64,000 nt of DNA from positions 157,467,436 through 157,531,435 of the forward strand of contig NC_134087.1 of assembly GCF_000715075.1 (NCBI RefSeq). Reading direction: 5' to 3'. The notes beneath the pieces are model-generated. The model saw nothing but the letters and a program-made list of their open reading frames with translations. It made no database searches and was not told the origin of the DNA. This stretch comes from Nicotiana tabacum. Lineage: Eukaryota > Streptophyta > Magnoliopsida > Solanales > Solanaceae. The stretch's first letter is position 1. Each line of letters starts with the position of its first letter. The position numbers and the translations under genes are program-made. This document shows, one piece after another, positions 22,544 to 35,250 of the stretch.

Positions 22544-24715
22544 TTTCAGTGATGGTCGGCCGACCAGAGGCCTACTTACTCGACTCAGCTAAATGCTGCG
22601 GAGTATAAACCCTACCGGTTCTTGTCATACCCTATACCACAACTGTTTCAACAAATTTATCTTTCCCTTTCCTTCTCGCCTCGGTTGTGTAATCCCAAGG
22701 TATGGCATTTGTATGGAACGGTGCTACTGGGATAGGCACTTTTACTCCAAACGGAGCATGTGTTTTGGAGGGTAAAACTGCAACTTCAAACGGTGCGTGT
22801 GCATTTGCTGGAGACCCAAACGCGACTTCAATTGGTGTTGGCATCTTTGTAGGGGGTGGTGCTTCAAATTCAAGTGGTACAGACATGTTTACCTCGGCAT
22901 CCCCAGAAGGCTGAGTCTGGACTATGATCGGATTGAGGGTAACTATCGGCTTCTTTGATTCGTCACCTTTTGTGATTAAATTGATCGATCCTTTGGGATC
23001 CCAATCATCATCTATTTTAATCATGTGAACACCTCCACCCTTATGGTCCGATAGAGGGTTGTTGCGGACAATCAGAGTAGGCTCCTTTGCTACAATGATC
23101 TTGTTATCGATCAGAGTCTGGATCTTATCTTTCAGAGAGCGACATTCATCAATGGTATGTCCCTTCATGCCGGAATGGTATGCAAAAGATTTATTTGGAT
23201 TGACCCACTGAGAAGGGTTTTCAGGGGTTATAGTAGGGATAGGGGTGACATAACCAACAGCTTTGAGCCTTTCGTACAGCTAGTCAATCGGTTCAACAAT
23301 GGAGGTATACTATTTGGGGGGTCTGCCATCGAAATTTGGTTGAGGTCTAGGAAAGTTTTGACGTGTGGGAGGTGATTGAAAGTGGATGGCTGAGCATTGT
23401 AGGCTTGGTAGATATGTGCAGGTTGGGAATATCTGGGTGAAGTAGGTTGATATGTAGGAGGTGGGGGTGATTGGTAAGTAGGTGATGGAGTTTGGTAAGA
23501 GGGTGAGGGTGCTTGGTAATTCGGGGTAGGCTGATATGTGAGTGGAGGTATCGGATAGGCTTGGTATTTGATAGGGGATTTGGCTCTTTGTGCAACCATT
23601 ATGGCACCTACGTCCCTTTTCTTGGACGTACCACCAGACTGTAAAGCCTTATTGGTATCTTGAAAAGCTTTAAAGTTTGTAACCATACCACTTTTGATGC
23701 CTTCCTCTATCCTTTCCCCTAGCTTGATGATGTCGGAAAATTTCTGGCTCTCAATCAACATCAGCCTTTCATAGTACTGTGGGTCTTGAGCTCGGACGAA
23801 AAACTTGTTCATTTGTTCTTTTTCTAAAGCAGGTCTGACCTTAGCAGCTTCTGATCTCTAGCGAGTGGCATACTCGCGGAATGTTTCCGTGGGCTTCTTC
23901 TTTAAGTTCTGAATGTAGAACACATCTGGTGCATTTTCTATATTGAACCTGAACCTGTCCATAAATTTGGATGCCATACTCACCCAGTTCGACCATTTCT
24001 TCAGGTCTTGGCTAATGTACCAAGACAGAGCATCTCCCTTCAGACTCCTCATGAAAAGCTTCATGCGAATCCTTTCGTCTTTCCCTACTCCGACTAGTTT
24101 GTCGCAGTATGTTCTCAAGTGGACTCTCGGATCCCTTATACCATCAAACATCTCGAACTTAGGAGGTTTGTACCCCTCGGGCAGTTCGACATCCGGTTGT
24201 ATGCAAAGATCTTCGTAGTTCAACCCTTCATTCCCCTTACTTCCTTCGACACCCTGAATTTGACTAGTTAATTTCTTGAGTTCCGTAGCCAGGTTCCTAA
24301 TGAGTGAGTCTTTTTGATCAGACTTGGGTGTGCTTGAGACAGGTTGGGTGGAGTGTGACATGGTTTCCACATAGATGGGGGTATTAGCGTGGAAATGGTC
24401 ATTTATGAAATTCAGAGGTTTTGGGATGAGTAGTAGAGTGTGGCAAGTATTGCAGTGGTGGTGAAGAACGGGATGGTTTTTTGGTTTTGGAATGTTTTGT
24501 GGAGGCATGGGGTTCTGAGCGTTTGGAAAATTGATATCTGGAGTGGTGAGGAAAAATGATAAGTTTGCCAGATTTCGAACCTGATCAAATTCCTCCTAAA
24601 ATTTCAACAGTTTCTGCTCGAGTTGTGACGCACTTTCTTTGGAGACCTGAGCACCATGAGTGACCTCTACCCGTTCAGTTGAGTTTTCCTTTCTGGTGTT
24701 GTTCAAATCTTCCAT
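22544..24715 (-). pseudogene. Gag of element B
   Basis: The ATG at 24715-24713 starts MEDLNNTRKENSTER; stops follow near 24597, 23857 and 23280. The capsid-like part (24400-23860) contains PPKFEMFDGIRDPRVHLRTY and GDALSWYISQDL, typical of plant gypsy Gag. A Pro/Tyr/Gln-rich stretch (about 23590-23400) repeats TYQ-P-P units. A zinc-knuckle-like FAYHSGMKGHTIDECRSLK at about 23190-23130 has Phe where the first Cys is expected. The C-terminal link ends at the rRNA-like insertion. Gag would form the virus-like particle; this copy is broken. Confidence 0.83.
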
Positions 24716-25130
24716 CTTTCCTTTGTTCCTGCTTCTGATAGGACTAGGATGAGGAGTGGGCGGAGGGCCCTTTGATCTTGTGGAATATGATGACTATGCC
24801 AGAGTGCACGAACTAACCTTTGGAGAGGGGAGTAAATAAACAAAAAGTAAAAACAAGAAGGTAACAAGTTAGTGAGGATTATAAGAAAGTGTTGCGATAT
24901 TTAAACACATAGTGCAAGAATGTAAATCGTGTCCTAATTTGGGAGCCTCGTTGTGCCCGAGGTAGGCCTAGCGACAAATTAATTTGGAGAACTTAGAATG
25001 CTTCATTTTATTGATAAAAGTAGACGAATCCCAAAACGACACTAAATAACAAGGAATAAATTTCACTACTGGCCATTGGCCTTATTACATTTCATAAAGC
25101 AAAAGAAAACTCCTATCTATTTGGTCCCAG
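24716..25130. other. Spacer between ORF1 and Gag of element B
   Basis: There is no clear coding signal apart from a few codons completing ORF1 on the right. I see no repeats or RNA gene here. Confidence 0.5.
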
Positions 25131-26775
25131 AAGGGCCTTCCCCAGACTCAGCATCTTTGGCTCCATCGAACAGCTTCACCAGCTCGCGAAGTCCCAGCAG
25201 CAGGTAAGCTCTGGCAGCTGTCCACCCTCGTTTCCTTCAACATTCTGGCAGTCCTCAATACTCTTGAGAAACTTCCTCTCCAACTCCACTAAACCTCGTT
25301 CCAGGTATCCTAGTCGCTTGTTGGCACTGACACCCATATCTTTCCATTCTTCAATTAGTTTTTGGTGGGCTTCTTGAATCTCACGGTGCTCGCTTTCACA
25401 TTCCCGAATTCTCTTGCGTAGTTGGTTGTATTTGACTTGTGCTTCAGCCCTTTCATCGATGATTCTGTGACCTCGAACAAACCCGGGTTGGCCCAAACCA
25501 TTGTGATTATCCTCCAGCCAGCCTGAATAGTATGGGGTGCAACCAACATGGTATCTGTCTGGTTCGATAGTATCTCTTCCCATGATGATCTTGCAATGCC
25601 ACATATGCTGAGCTTGGCACTTATAAGGACTCTCGTCAGCTTGGAAGTCAGCCCAGAAGTGACTCATATTGTCGACCCTTAGTATAACCTGCTTCCTACC
25701 AGCCTATCTTATAACTCGGAGAGGGACATAAGAGTAGGTTCCTCTCAAACCGATCAGTATCAGAAATGGTGCATCCCTGGATCGGGCGATGAACTCTTCA
25801 GTAGGGAACCACTCGAACATCCATTGTATTTGATCCTCAGTTAGATTTTCAAACAGCTCCACCCACCCCTTGGCATCTTCTGGCTGAGCAAACATGTTGG
25901 GCATGTAGTTGATTCGCCTTGGTTGATGGAAGGCTATATGATCGTCCCAGTCTCTACGCTGAATCTCTTGCCGATATTCACCCCTTTGAAGATGCTCCAA
26001 GACCTGGAGTAGCAAGTTGCAGCCCTCGAAGTGTAGGGCTCCTTGTTGACACTTTTCTAAGGCTCGGTATATCTCTGCGATGATCATGGGCACTGTGCTA
26101 AATGGTTGTCCACCAATTCCCTCCATCAAAGTTTTGGTGACCATGGCTAGCCTGGTGTGGATCCTTGCTTTCTTCATTGGAAACACTATCATCCCCAAGA
26201 AGCAGAACATGAAGACAAAGACCCTTCGGTGAATATGCCCCTAACGATGTAAGGACGAACTCATCCGGATAAGTACGGTAGGATTTGCTGTGACCGTACC
26301 TCTCGTACAAATAATTAAAGGGAATGTAGGACTCCTTCAAACATGTCAAGTCTGGATTCTTCTTTAGGCCCATCATTTTGAGAAAACCTCTACCCTTGCG
26401 ATTTTCCTACATTAACAAACCCGGGGTCTCCCATGGTATACCAGCCAATCCTCCTATTTCCTCTAGCAAGGGTGTCATATCAATCTCCCCGAAGCGAAAC
26501 ACAGACCTATCACAATCCCAGAACAGAGTAGCAGCTTCTATGATTTTGTTGTTGGGTTGGACCTCCAGGAGGGAAGGTAGATTTCCTAGGTATTTCCGGA
26601 TAAGAGTCTGATAACTAGAATGAAGATATTCCCACCAGCTTAGCAACCTTGGGTGGATATTTGTGACCATGCCGAATCTGGGGACTTCGTGCCTCATGTT
26701 TCTGCAAGATAAAAGGGTTAGGCCCTTACCCCCACCAGACTCGACTATTAAATACCAATAATTGTCATAATTCAT
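25131..26775 (-). pseudogene. ORF1 of element B (extra 5' ORF of Ogre elements)
   Basis: About 530 codons upstream of gag are read in four consecutive pieces: 26775-26407 (start MNYDNYWYLIVESGGGKG), 26376-26230 (KESYIPFNYLYERYGHSKSY), 26210-25704 (to GTYSYVPLRVIR) and 25667-25176, which has a Glu/Lys-rich helical stretch (YNQLRKRIRECESEHREIQE). The breaks are stops or single-base frame changes. The sequence resembles the plant family seen in Ogre ORF1 proteins (I think DUF7745/plant-mobile-domain-like, not verified). Its function in the element is unknown. The position between leader and gag agrees with Ogre ORF1. Confidence 0.78.
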
Positions 26776-27399
26776 TTAGTTCTCCAAATAAATGCACAGA
26801 ACGTGGTAGTGTCCGTTTGGGTTTTGGGGAAACTCAGTGGACTTTAGACAAGGCTATCTTAAAGAGTCATTACGCGGACAACATAACTGACTCGGCTAGG
26901 TTTGACCATGATGCATGCACAGTTTAAACAGAGTAAGGTTTCTATGGGGTTTTAGACTGGTACCCTTGAGCGGACAACTCAAGAGGGAAAGGCACGGAAC
27001 TGTCGACTACATCGTTGATCGACTTGTTTTACCGCAAATATGCCTTTGCCGGATTTAAAGGGTGATAATATCGGAAGAGCGCAACCACTCATTATAAGTG
27101 TTGCTATGGTATTTGTTTGGCACGAGTGGAATATGATGTTGGAAACATGCATATGCAATAATTAAAATAAGTTGTCACGTATTTGCACGTTCATAAAGTA
27201 ATAATTACAATAATTTAAAACAGTAATAAAGGAGTGCAGTAAAGGAAAGCAGTGAAAGAAACAAGGGAAAGAAACAAGAGACAAGTTAGTTTTTTGCAGT
27301 AGAAGAGGGAATTAAATGCTTAAAAGTATTAAACAAATAAGGCACATAAGAAATGTAAAGTCACAGTAAGAGCTTGAAATGGTAGAAGCCTAAAAGATA
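26776..27399 (-). other. 5' leader of element B
   Basis: This is untranslated sequence between the primer site and ORF1 on the minus strand. It is A-rich toward 27180-27380. No conserved structure was recognised. Confidence 0.6.
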
Positions 27400-27417
27400 T
27401 CCCCAGCAGAGTCGCCA
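27400..27417 (-). other. Primer-binding site of element B
   Basis: On the minus strand, three bases after the 5' LTR end, the sequence reads TGGCGACTCTGCTGGGGA, complementary to a tRNA 3' end with CCA. Ogre elements usually use a tRNA-Arg primer; I did not verify the isoacceptor. Confidence 0.8.
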
Positions 27418-27420
27418 CGC

Positions 27421-30400
27421 TATCGCGCCCCCATTTTTTCTCGCGAAAATCGGGTTTGTGACATTTGGGAGACAACTCGTTCCCTTTCGGGAATTGGGCT
27501 TGAATTGAAGAGCCGTTACCTAATGATTTAAGTGCATTAGGACACTAAGAAATGTTTGATTTGAACAACCAGAGATTGGGTAAGGGCTTGAAATTATCCC
27601 AAGGGGAAGGTGTTAGGCACCCCTCAGGATCCACTAGTGTGGTTCCCGACCAAGTTATTGTTGCGACTTAAGTGCAAATAATACATAGGCAAATAAAGAC
27701 TTCAAATAAGAGGGGATTTTCACGTAACAGTTACAAATAAACAAAGTAAGAAAAAGGAACTAAAAGGAGTTGATTTTCTTAAAAGAAATGGTTTAAAAAG
27801 ATTTAAAAGAAACAAAGAAAACAAAGGGAAGGGGGGGGGGGGGGGCCTAGGTTTATTAATAATATGGATCACCCCACACAACATCCGGTAATCACTCCTC
27901 AATGAGGGGCTACACGAGATATTATCGCGTGGTCATCATATCCATATCTACTCTTTCCCACCCCGTTGAGGTATTAAAGCGCAGAATGGTCTCGTTTACT
28001 TATTGCATGCTATTACCCGTCCCCATCTTGTCAGCCCCAAAGGCACTTGGGACTACTAATCCTAAAGGGAGGAGGTATTTGGCTTATTTGTGGTTTCAAA
28101 AGGTAAAATACTAAGGCGACAATCAAAATAGGTATGGCAAGTATGGGGAAGCATATAAACAAATGAAAAGTCTCAAACTGACCTCTTTTAAGTAGAGAAA
28201 AGCAAGTAGTTAGCATGACTTACACATACTGTTTGGGGCCTGATTAAACTTAAAGGATCGAGACAGTCTGTTTTATTACATAGTTCAGATAAGAAGCCCG
28301 AGTCAGGCCTACCTGTTGGTTGTAGCATCTAAAATCTGATTCAGTTTATAAACTTTCACCCTATGGCTTGCCTAAGTGTTAGACGAAGACCCCTATAGGC
28401 ATGATATCTACTGATTCCAGAAACAATAAAACAAACATGAATACATACTGATTTAAAAAAATCGTCTGTTATTAAAGAAAGACAAGTTTTGACAAAAGAG
28501 CATGCATCATTGTTACTGGTTTTAGACCTATAAGCAAGTGAAACGATTCAGATTCGATTAAGGCTCCTATAGGCATGCTTTCTATGTGTTGTCGATTTTG
28601 GACACTTTTATAAACGTAGTAAAAAATGAAGAAATCCTATTGGCATGACATCTAGATGCTGAATTTCGTTTAAAGCCTATGAACATGATATCTAATTGCA
28701 GTTGATTATTTAAGACCTACGAACATGTTTTCCTGATGAGGAATGCATATTAAAGATTCAAAAAGAACCTATAGGCAGGATATCTACATGATGTGCAGAA
28801 ATTCAGAAATTCCTATAGGCAGGATATCTATATGCTATGCAGAAGTTCAGAAATAACTTATAGGCATGGTACCTATATGAGAATACAAGATTCCTATAGA
28901 CATGGTATCTATGCATGAGAATGCAAAAATTCTTATAGACATGGTACCTATATGACAATGATTCCTATAGACATGGTATCTATACATGAAAATGCAGAAA
29001 TTCTTATAGACATGGTATCTAGACACGAACGCAAGATTCCTATAGACATGGTATCTATATAAGAATGCAGAAATTCATAAACTCCTATAGGCAAGTTATC
29101 TACCCCTTTTGCATACATAGTTACCCTCCCTCTTCACTGACCATCCCCGAGAGTTTTATTACAAAATTATTACAACCCAGAAAAAGTAAAGTAAAGGAAA
29201 AATACATCAGAAATTAAAAAGTACAACCAAGGAGAGCCTGATTCAGACTTCCTGTCTGAAGTATGAAGTAAATCAACTCCAAGAGATCATATTTCAAAGC
29301 CTTTCTCCTATTTGGGGTGTGTCAGAGTTCCCTAAGAGTCTCATATGAACTCCGGGCAGTGCTTACACCCAAATGTATCACGGATTAAGCCATAGTGCAG
29401 TGTGGAAGGGCCAGCCCTCAGGTGTCCAAGTTCAGAGAGAGCTCGAGGTCCCAAGGCAAGGCTCACAAGAGAGGGGCAGAACTTAGGGACTAAGAGAGTG
29501 CAAGTGCAGAAGTAGGATTCTAAAAGGGGAAAAAGAGAAAGGGAAGCAACTCAAATCATTACACATAAGGGTATAGGGGAATGAGAAGGTGCAATAGGCA
29601 ACAGAAAAGCAGGCTGAAGGGCATACCCAGTAATGGGAGATGTTGGCACACCCTCTGGCCTGTTTGCTTAGAGGTCAAGACCCCAGTGTTTCAAACTTAA
29701 TTCATGGACAACAACTTACATTGCCATGCCTTAAGTCACCACTCAAAACACATAGGGGTGATAGAGGAATGGGGGTTCATAACAAAACACACATAAGGAA
29801 ATCAGCATGCTAATTTAAGTGCTGAGATATACAGAAATAGCAGATGAACATGGATACAAAAGCAGTAACTACACATTGTTGTGGAGCTAAGAATTAAATC
29901 AGGACATACCAGTTTTTAGGGAAACAAGTAAAGGAAAGCAGTAATCTTGTAAAACAGGACACAGTGCAGTCAAGAAGAGAATATTATTATGAGAGAGTAA
30001 GAGTTTAGAAGGATTCTGATGTTGTAGTGTGTGAAAAGGGTCGTGCCTTTTATAGTGTAAAAATCAGGCAGAAATCAGGCAAGAAAAATAGTTAAGGAAC
30101 TAATTGTCAATCAATTACATAAGACTTCCCTTAATTAAGGGATTCAGATTCAAATGGGTGAAAACCATTTAAGGAAAGAAATTGAGTAAGCACTTTGTGC
30201 ACAACATGCAATCAGGGGCAAATACATAAAAAGTTATTTAAGGACAAGGTTTTGAAATACACGGTTTGTGCAAATAAGGTAAGCAAATCAATTAACAAAC
30301 AGTAAATCAAAAGAGTCTGAGATTTTGCATGAATGAACCGAGTCAGAAAAGATGAAGAAGGGTTTTAACTTAGGCCGAGTAATAGGGAGAATCAACAAAC

Positions 30401-32408
30401 AATGGAAAGAAATCAATCAAGCCATATTCAGAAGGATGTTTGAACTAACTGCAAATTTGAAAACCATTTTAGAGGGAAATTCATCATATATAAGGAGCAT
30501 GCGAACATGTTAAGCATGAAAAGACTGTGGTGTCATTGCAAAATCAATAGAAAGATCCAATGAAGAAAGAGTTTTAGAAGAGTTTAGCCAAAGGTCAGAA
30601 TCATATGCAAACACGGATGTCCAAACTCGGTTCAAAGACTCGAAGTTGGTCTGAAAGAGTTAGGGGTTCTGAAATAAAAACTCTAGTTCAATTAAATCAC
30701 ATAATCAAACTTGGCAGAACCTACGAATTCTAGGGTTTCCACCTTGAATCAAGTACAGATATGAGAAGGCAAGTAATCGAAACAGGCTCAGAAGTTTCAG
30801 TTCTATAAAACCTCTTGCATGTTTCTTTCAGCCGTAGAAACTCATGAGAAAACAATGATATCAAGTAACACGCAGAACATAGTAGTAGAATTCAAAGAAA
30901 AAATAGAGTAGCAGAAGCTAATACGAAACATAATAGAGAAGACTGATAAGAACAATAGAAGAAGCATGCTAAGAAATTTTAGAAGAAACTTTAAATAGAG
31001 CTCAGTAAAAGGAACTTAATAAGGAAACTTAAGAACTTAGTAAGAAAATATAGTAGGAGAAACATGTCAAAACACAATAGAGAAAGCATACAGTAGAGAA
31101 GCATACGAGAACACAATATAGGAAAATACAGCAAAAGAAGCATGTAAGAACACGATAGAAGAAAATAAAAGAACCCAGTAGAACAAAATACACATAAAAG
31201 GAAAAAGAAAGTTAGAAAACACTTAAATACTTTTAGAAAACCCTAGATCGGAAAAGAAAGATTTTGAAAGTAGTTTTTGAAAGAAAAGTCAGGAAAACGT
31301 TTAAGACCTTAAGAAAAGCGTGGATACGCAACAAATCTAAAGGAATCGGAGAAAACCTCAAAGGGTTAGGGTTTCAGAAGAACCCTAGAAATGAGAAAGG
31401 CTTTGAAAAGTCACCGATCTGAGTCGGAGAGGTCAGAATCAGGCTCAAATAACCATGGTACGCCGGAGTAAGGTCAGAGATAACCGTTGAACCTCGAATT
31501 GACAGAGGTCTGGGTACAAACCTTCAAGATTAGGCCTTGAATCTTCAGATATCAGGTGTGTAAGAGCAACATGAGGTAGGTATAAGACTCCCATAGCCTT
31601 GGAAGCCATGAATTCCGATGGCTTTCAGGGTGGAAACGGTGAGAGGCGGCTAGGGTTCTGAGAAGACTCGAGAGAGTTTGAGAGAGTGCAGGGTTTCAGA
31701 GGCGGCTAGGGTCATGAAATGGTTAGGGTTAGGGGGTAGGTCGGGATTAAAAAAGGAAAGGGTATTTGGTGGCCGTTGATCATTTTGATCAACGGCCTGG
31801 ATTAATTGAGTAGGTGGGGCGGTTTAACAGGGTTGGGTTTGGGTCGGTTCAAACAGGGATTGGGTTAGGATAATTGGGTTTAAAATTGGGTTCAATTGGA
31901 GGTTCAAATAAGGCTAAAATTGAAATAAACGGGGCTAACATTTAATAACCATTTTCCCTTATTTATTTTATAAATAAATAGTAAAATAATTTCTGGAAAT
32001 AAATTAAAGGTACTAAAATGATTAATAATACGTAATTATCAAATTAAAAATACTAGAATTAATTTTATAATTATGAAAATAATTAAATCTTAAAATAGGC
32101 TAATATCGCAATTATAAGCAATTTAGATTTAATAAATACTAAATAAATTTGTAAAAATATGCAAAAATTATTCTGGCTATATTTTAATATGAATATGAGA
32201 ATCCAATAAGTGAATCACCTAAAATGATAATTTTGGGGATAATTATTGATTTGTTCTTGATAAAATATGGCAATAAATAGATTTAAAAATCTATAAAAAT
32301 TAAGAGAAAAAATAGCAAAACCTTAGGACATACTTATATATGCATATACATTCTATTTTGAAAGTATTTTGCCTATAAAAATATACAGGAAAAAATTGAG
32401 TATCAATA
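27421..32408 (-). repeat. 5' LTR of element B
   Basis: It is colinear with 5882-10866. Both termini have drifted: it begins TATCGC and ends CAATA, so TG became TA and CA became TA, transitions expected from decay of methylated cytosines. A G-run at 27831-27845 is 15 bases long against about 7 in the other LTR. Confidence 0.95.
28766..29104. repeat. Minisatellite inside 5' LTR of B
   Basis: This corresponds to 7214-7555, with the same order of long and short units. One unit is shortened (around 28955), showing small-scale copy loss since insertion. Confidence 0.83.
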
Positions 32409-32413
32409 GCGAT
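32409..32413. other. Target-site duplication of element B, right copy (gcgat)
   Basis: It matches 5877-5881 exactly and directly follows the LTR end CAATA. Confidence 0.93.
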
Positions 32414-32763
32414 TTGGTCCAATAACCCCAGTTGTTCGACGACTCTCTATCGTATGATATTGGCCGAGCTACCTAGATCAATTAACATATGCTTAACTCG
32501 AGAATTATTAATAAGTTAAGATATTACCAATGCATCGTTGTGAGGTTGAATGATGCCATCGATGTCCTCATCACTAAATGAGATGGACCCCTCCGGAACG
32601 TAGTTCGAGTGCAGTTTTTCCTTGTGATAGAAATTTTAGTGCATATTATCATTGGCCCTTGTGGGACATCTACTCCCCCAATGATCATGTTGATCACATG
32701 TTGAGGTTCTTCCTTCTCCATTTGTTTGTTGGAAACCCTATTTTTGAAATGATTTTGGCTCAC
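32414..32763 (-). pseudogene. Protease, N-terminal half, of element A
   Basis: The minus-strand reading includes NMIIGGVDVPQGPM, the usual lead-in to Tat proteases, followed by an acidic/Ser-rich segment and HNDALVIS-like codons in a shifted frame near 32540. It ends at the junction with B and is continued at 5881 by the C-terminal half. Frameshifts occur within it. Confidence 0.78.
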
Positions 32764-33642
32764 TCACTTAGGAATTCCCGAAGATGTCCATTGTTGAATA
32801 GACAAGCCACTTCTTCGCTTAGCTGTCGACAATCCTCGGTCCAGTGACCCTGAGTACCGTGATATTTACATATCAAGTTGTGATCCTTCTATACAGGATC
32901 GGACTTGAGAGACCTTGGCCATTTGGTCTCCTTAATGTGGCCATGGCTGACACTATACTCGCTGCATCCACGTTGAAGTTATATTCTATAGTCTCGGGGC
33001 TTCTCTACCCCCAAGTGATCTATCGTAACCGTTCATACTCATAAAACCTTAGTTTCTAAAACCTTGGTCGATTCGCCTATCATTCCTGGTCGGGTGGTGA
33101 CCGTCCATTTCCCTTTCTATCCTAGTTGTATGGATAGTACTGATCTTGAGGTATCCTCGGCTCTTGATCCACAATTATTTTAGACATGTCGCTAACTCTA
33201 ATGGGATAAATAGATCCCAAGGGAGCTCCTAGCTGGTCGTCCCCGACTCTGATATTTGACTAGTACCTATTGCGAACATTGTCCCAAGTAACCACCAGGT
33301 ACTCTACCAAGTTTTTCTTCAATTGTTGAGAAGCAACAGAACTTTGGGGGTTGAGTCCTTAAGTAAACGCCCAAATGGCCCAATCATCTGCAACTGGGGG
33401 TAGGTCCATCCGTTCCATATGAAACCTCAACACGAACTCCCTAAGTATTTCGTTGTCCCTTTGCTTGACTTTGAAGAGGTTCAATTCCCTCGTCTCGACC
33501 TTAATAGTGCCGGCATGGGCTTTAACAAAGGCATATGCAAGCATAACAAATGAATCAATAGAAAATAGAGGTAAGTTATGGTACCATATCATTGCTCCTT
33601 TGGATAAGGTTTTCCCAAATTTCATCAGCAACACTGACTCGA
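32764..33642 (-). pseudogene. Gag, C-terminal half, of element A (cut by element C)
   Basis: The reading begins at the C junction with KFGKTLSKGAMIWYHNLP and continues DNEILREFVLRFHMERMDLP, a classic plant gypsy Gag capsid region. After frame changes the nucleic-acid-binding part is seen around 32880-32790 as CKYHGTQGHWTEDCRQL, with Cys, His, His, Cys spaced like a variant zinc knuckle, then FNNGHLREFLSE. The N-terminal half lies at 44496-44889. Confidence 0.83.
33638..33642. other. Target-site duplication of element C, left copy (ctcga)
   Basis: The five bases ctcga precede the TGTCATGACCC start of the left LTR and recur at 44491-44495 after the right LTR. Confidence 0.93.
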
Positions 33643-34449
33643 TGTCATGACCCGAATTCCCACCCTCGGGAGTCGTGATGACGCCTACTAGTACGAGCTA
33701 GGAAAGACAATTAATTGCACAATATACCTTTTTGCCCATTTAATATTCATTAACAATTTCGAAATAATAACATTTAAACAGCGGAATTTAACACAAGCAG
33801 AAGAAAGAAACAATAAGCTATCTGAACATGAATATCCAATACAACTGTTTGAGTCACGACTACCCACAACTGGTATCACAGTTTCATAGACGGTCTAAGA
33901 ATACTACAAATAAAGGGTCTGAAAGGAATAAAAACAACACTGTTTCTAGAAATGCAAGAAAGAAACAAGAATAGTAGATAGAAGGAGACGCCAAGGCCCG
34001 CGGACGCCTGCAGGACTATCTCGAGTCGCCGGATGATCAAGAATCGGCAATCTCACTACTGTCCGAAGTCCACAACACTAGGGTCTGCACAAAAGAGTGC
34101 AGAGTGTAGTATCAACACAACCGACCCCATGTGCTGGTAAGTGCCTAGCCTAACCTCGGCGAAGTAGTGACGAGGCTAGGACCAGACTACCAAATAAACC
34201 TGTGCAGTTATATGATATACAACAGAAAGTAAAGTAGAAATAAACAATTAAAGATGGGTGGGGAAAACATGCTTCGGGGAATAACAGGTAAGAACAAATT
34301 ATCAAAAGAACTATAAAGGAATCCAAATCCAACCACTAACAAGAGTATGGAAAACAAAGGCAGATTTCACTTTCTTTTCACATCTTGTGATAGGCGTACC
34401 ACCCGCTTCCATTTTGTTACATCTTGTGGTAGGCGTACCACCCGCTCCC

Positions 34450-34700
34450 ATTTATAATATTGTTGCAGCGTGCAACCCGATCCACATATAATATTTTTAC
34501 GACGTGCCACCCGATCCATATATAATATTATTGCGGCGTGCAACCCGATCCATATATAATCTTGTTACGGTGTGCAACCCGATCCATATATAATCTTGTT
34601 ACGGTGTGCAACCCGATCCTTATATAATATTGTTGCGGCATGCAACCCGATCCATATATAATATTGTTATGGCATGCAACCTGATCCATATATAATATTT
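34450..34700. repeat. Tandem array gtgcaacccgatccatatataatattgttgcg, left LTR of C
   Basis: About seven units of 34-36 bp share gtgcaacccgatccatatat followed by aatattgttgcggc. The same family recurs in the right LTR (41790-41995). Two units of a different 35-bp repeat (cttgtggtaggcgtaccacccgctccc) precede it at 34383-34452. Confidence 0.85.
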
Positions 34701-34792
34701 ACAATTATAACGATAGTCCCGACAAGGGATCAATAAGGTCTACACTATCCTGGCAAGGGATTCGACAATATAAGTAAATACGTCCCGACAAG

Positions 34793-35250
34793 GGAGAAAC
34801 AGCTATAACCAAACTTGTTACGACATCTAACCACCTCAGCTATAACCAACCTCATTCCGACACCTAACCACCTCAGCTATAACCAAACTTGTTCCAACAT
34901 CTAACTACCACAGCTATAACCAAACTTGTTACAACACCTAACTACCTCAGGTTTAACCAAACTTGTTCCAACTTCTAACTACCACAGCTATGACCAAACT
35001 TGTTACAACACTAACTACCTCAGCTATAACCAAACTTGTTCCAATATCTAACTACCACAACTATAACTAAACTTGTTACAGCACCTAACTAACTCAGCTA
35101 TAACCAAACTTGTTACAACAGCTAACAACCATAGCTATAACCAAACTTGTTAGAACACCTAACTACCTCAGCTATAACCAAACTTAATCCAACAGCTAAC
35201 TACCATAACTATAACCGAACTTGGTACAACACCTAACTATCTCAACTATA
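34793..35250. repeat. Tandem array of cagctataaccaaacttgtt units, left LTR of C
   Basis: About twelve units of 36-38 bp consist of agctataaccaaacttgtt then variants of acaacacctaactacctc. Alternating variants (acctcag against accacag) suggest a dimeric arrangement. Confidence 0.87.

Larger units (their letters stand above)
5882..32408 (-). mobile_element. Element B: giant Ogre-type Ty3/gypsy retrotransposon, about 26.5 kb
   Basis: Two direct LTRs of 4985 and 4988 bp flank a 16.6-kb interior, with TSD gcgat on both sides. On the minus strand the order is 5' LTR, primer site, ORF1, Gag, protease with G-patch-like tail, putative intron, RT, RNase H, archaeal-type RNase H, integrase, tandem repeats, purine tract, 3' LTR. 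The great length, the extra ORF1, the intron before RT and long tandem repeats next to the 3' LTR are hallmarks of Ogre within the Tat lineage. By eye the LTRs differ at about 14 of 240 compared positions (6330-6570 against 27872-28112), mostly transitions, so the insertion is old but recognisable. Stops occur in every coding domain. Confidence 0.93.
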
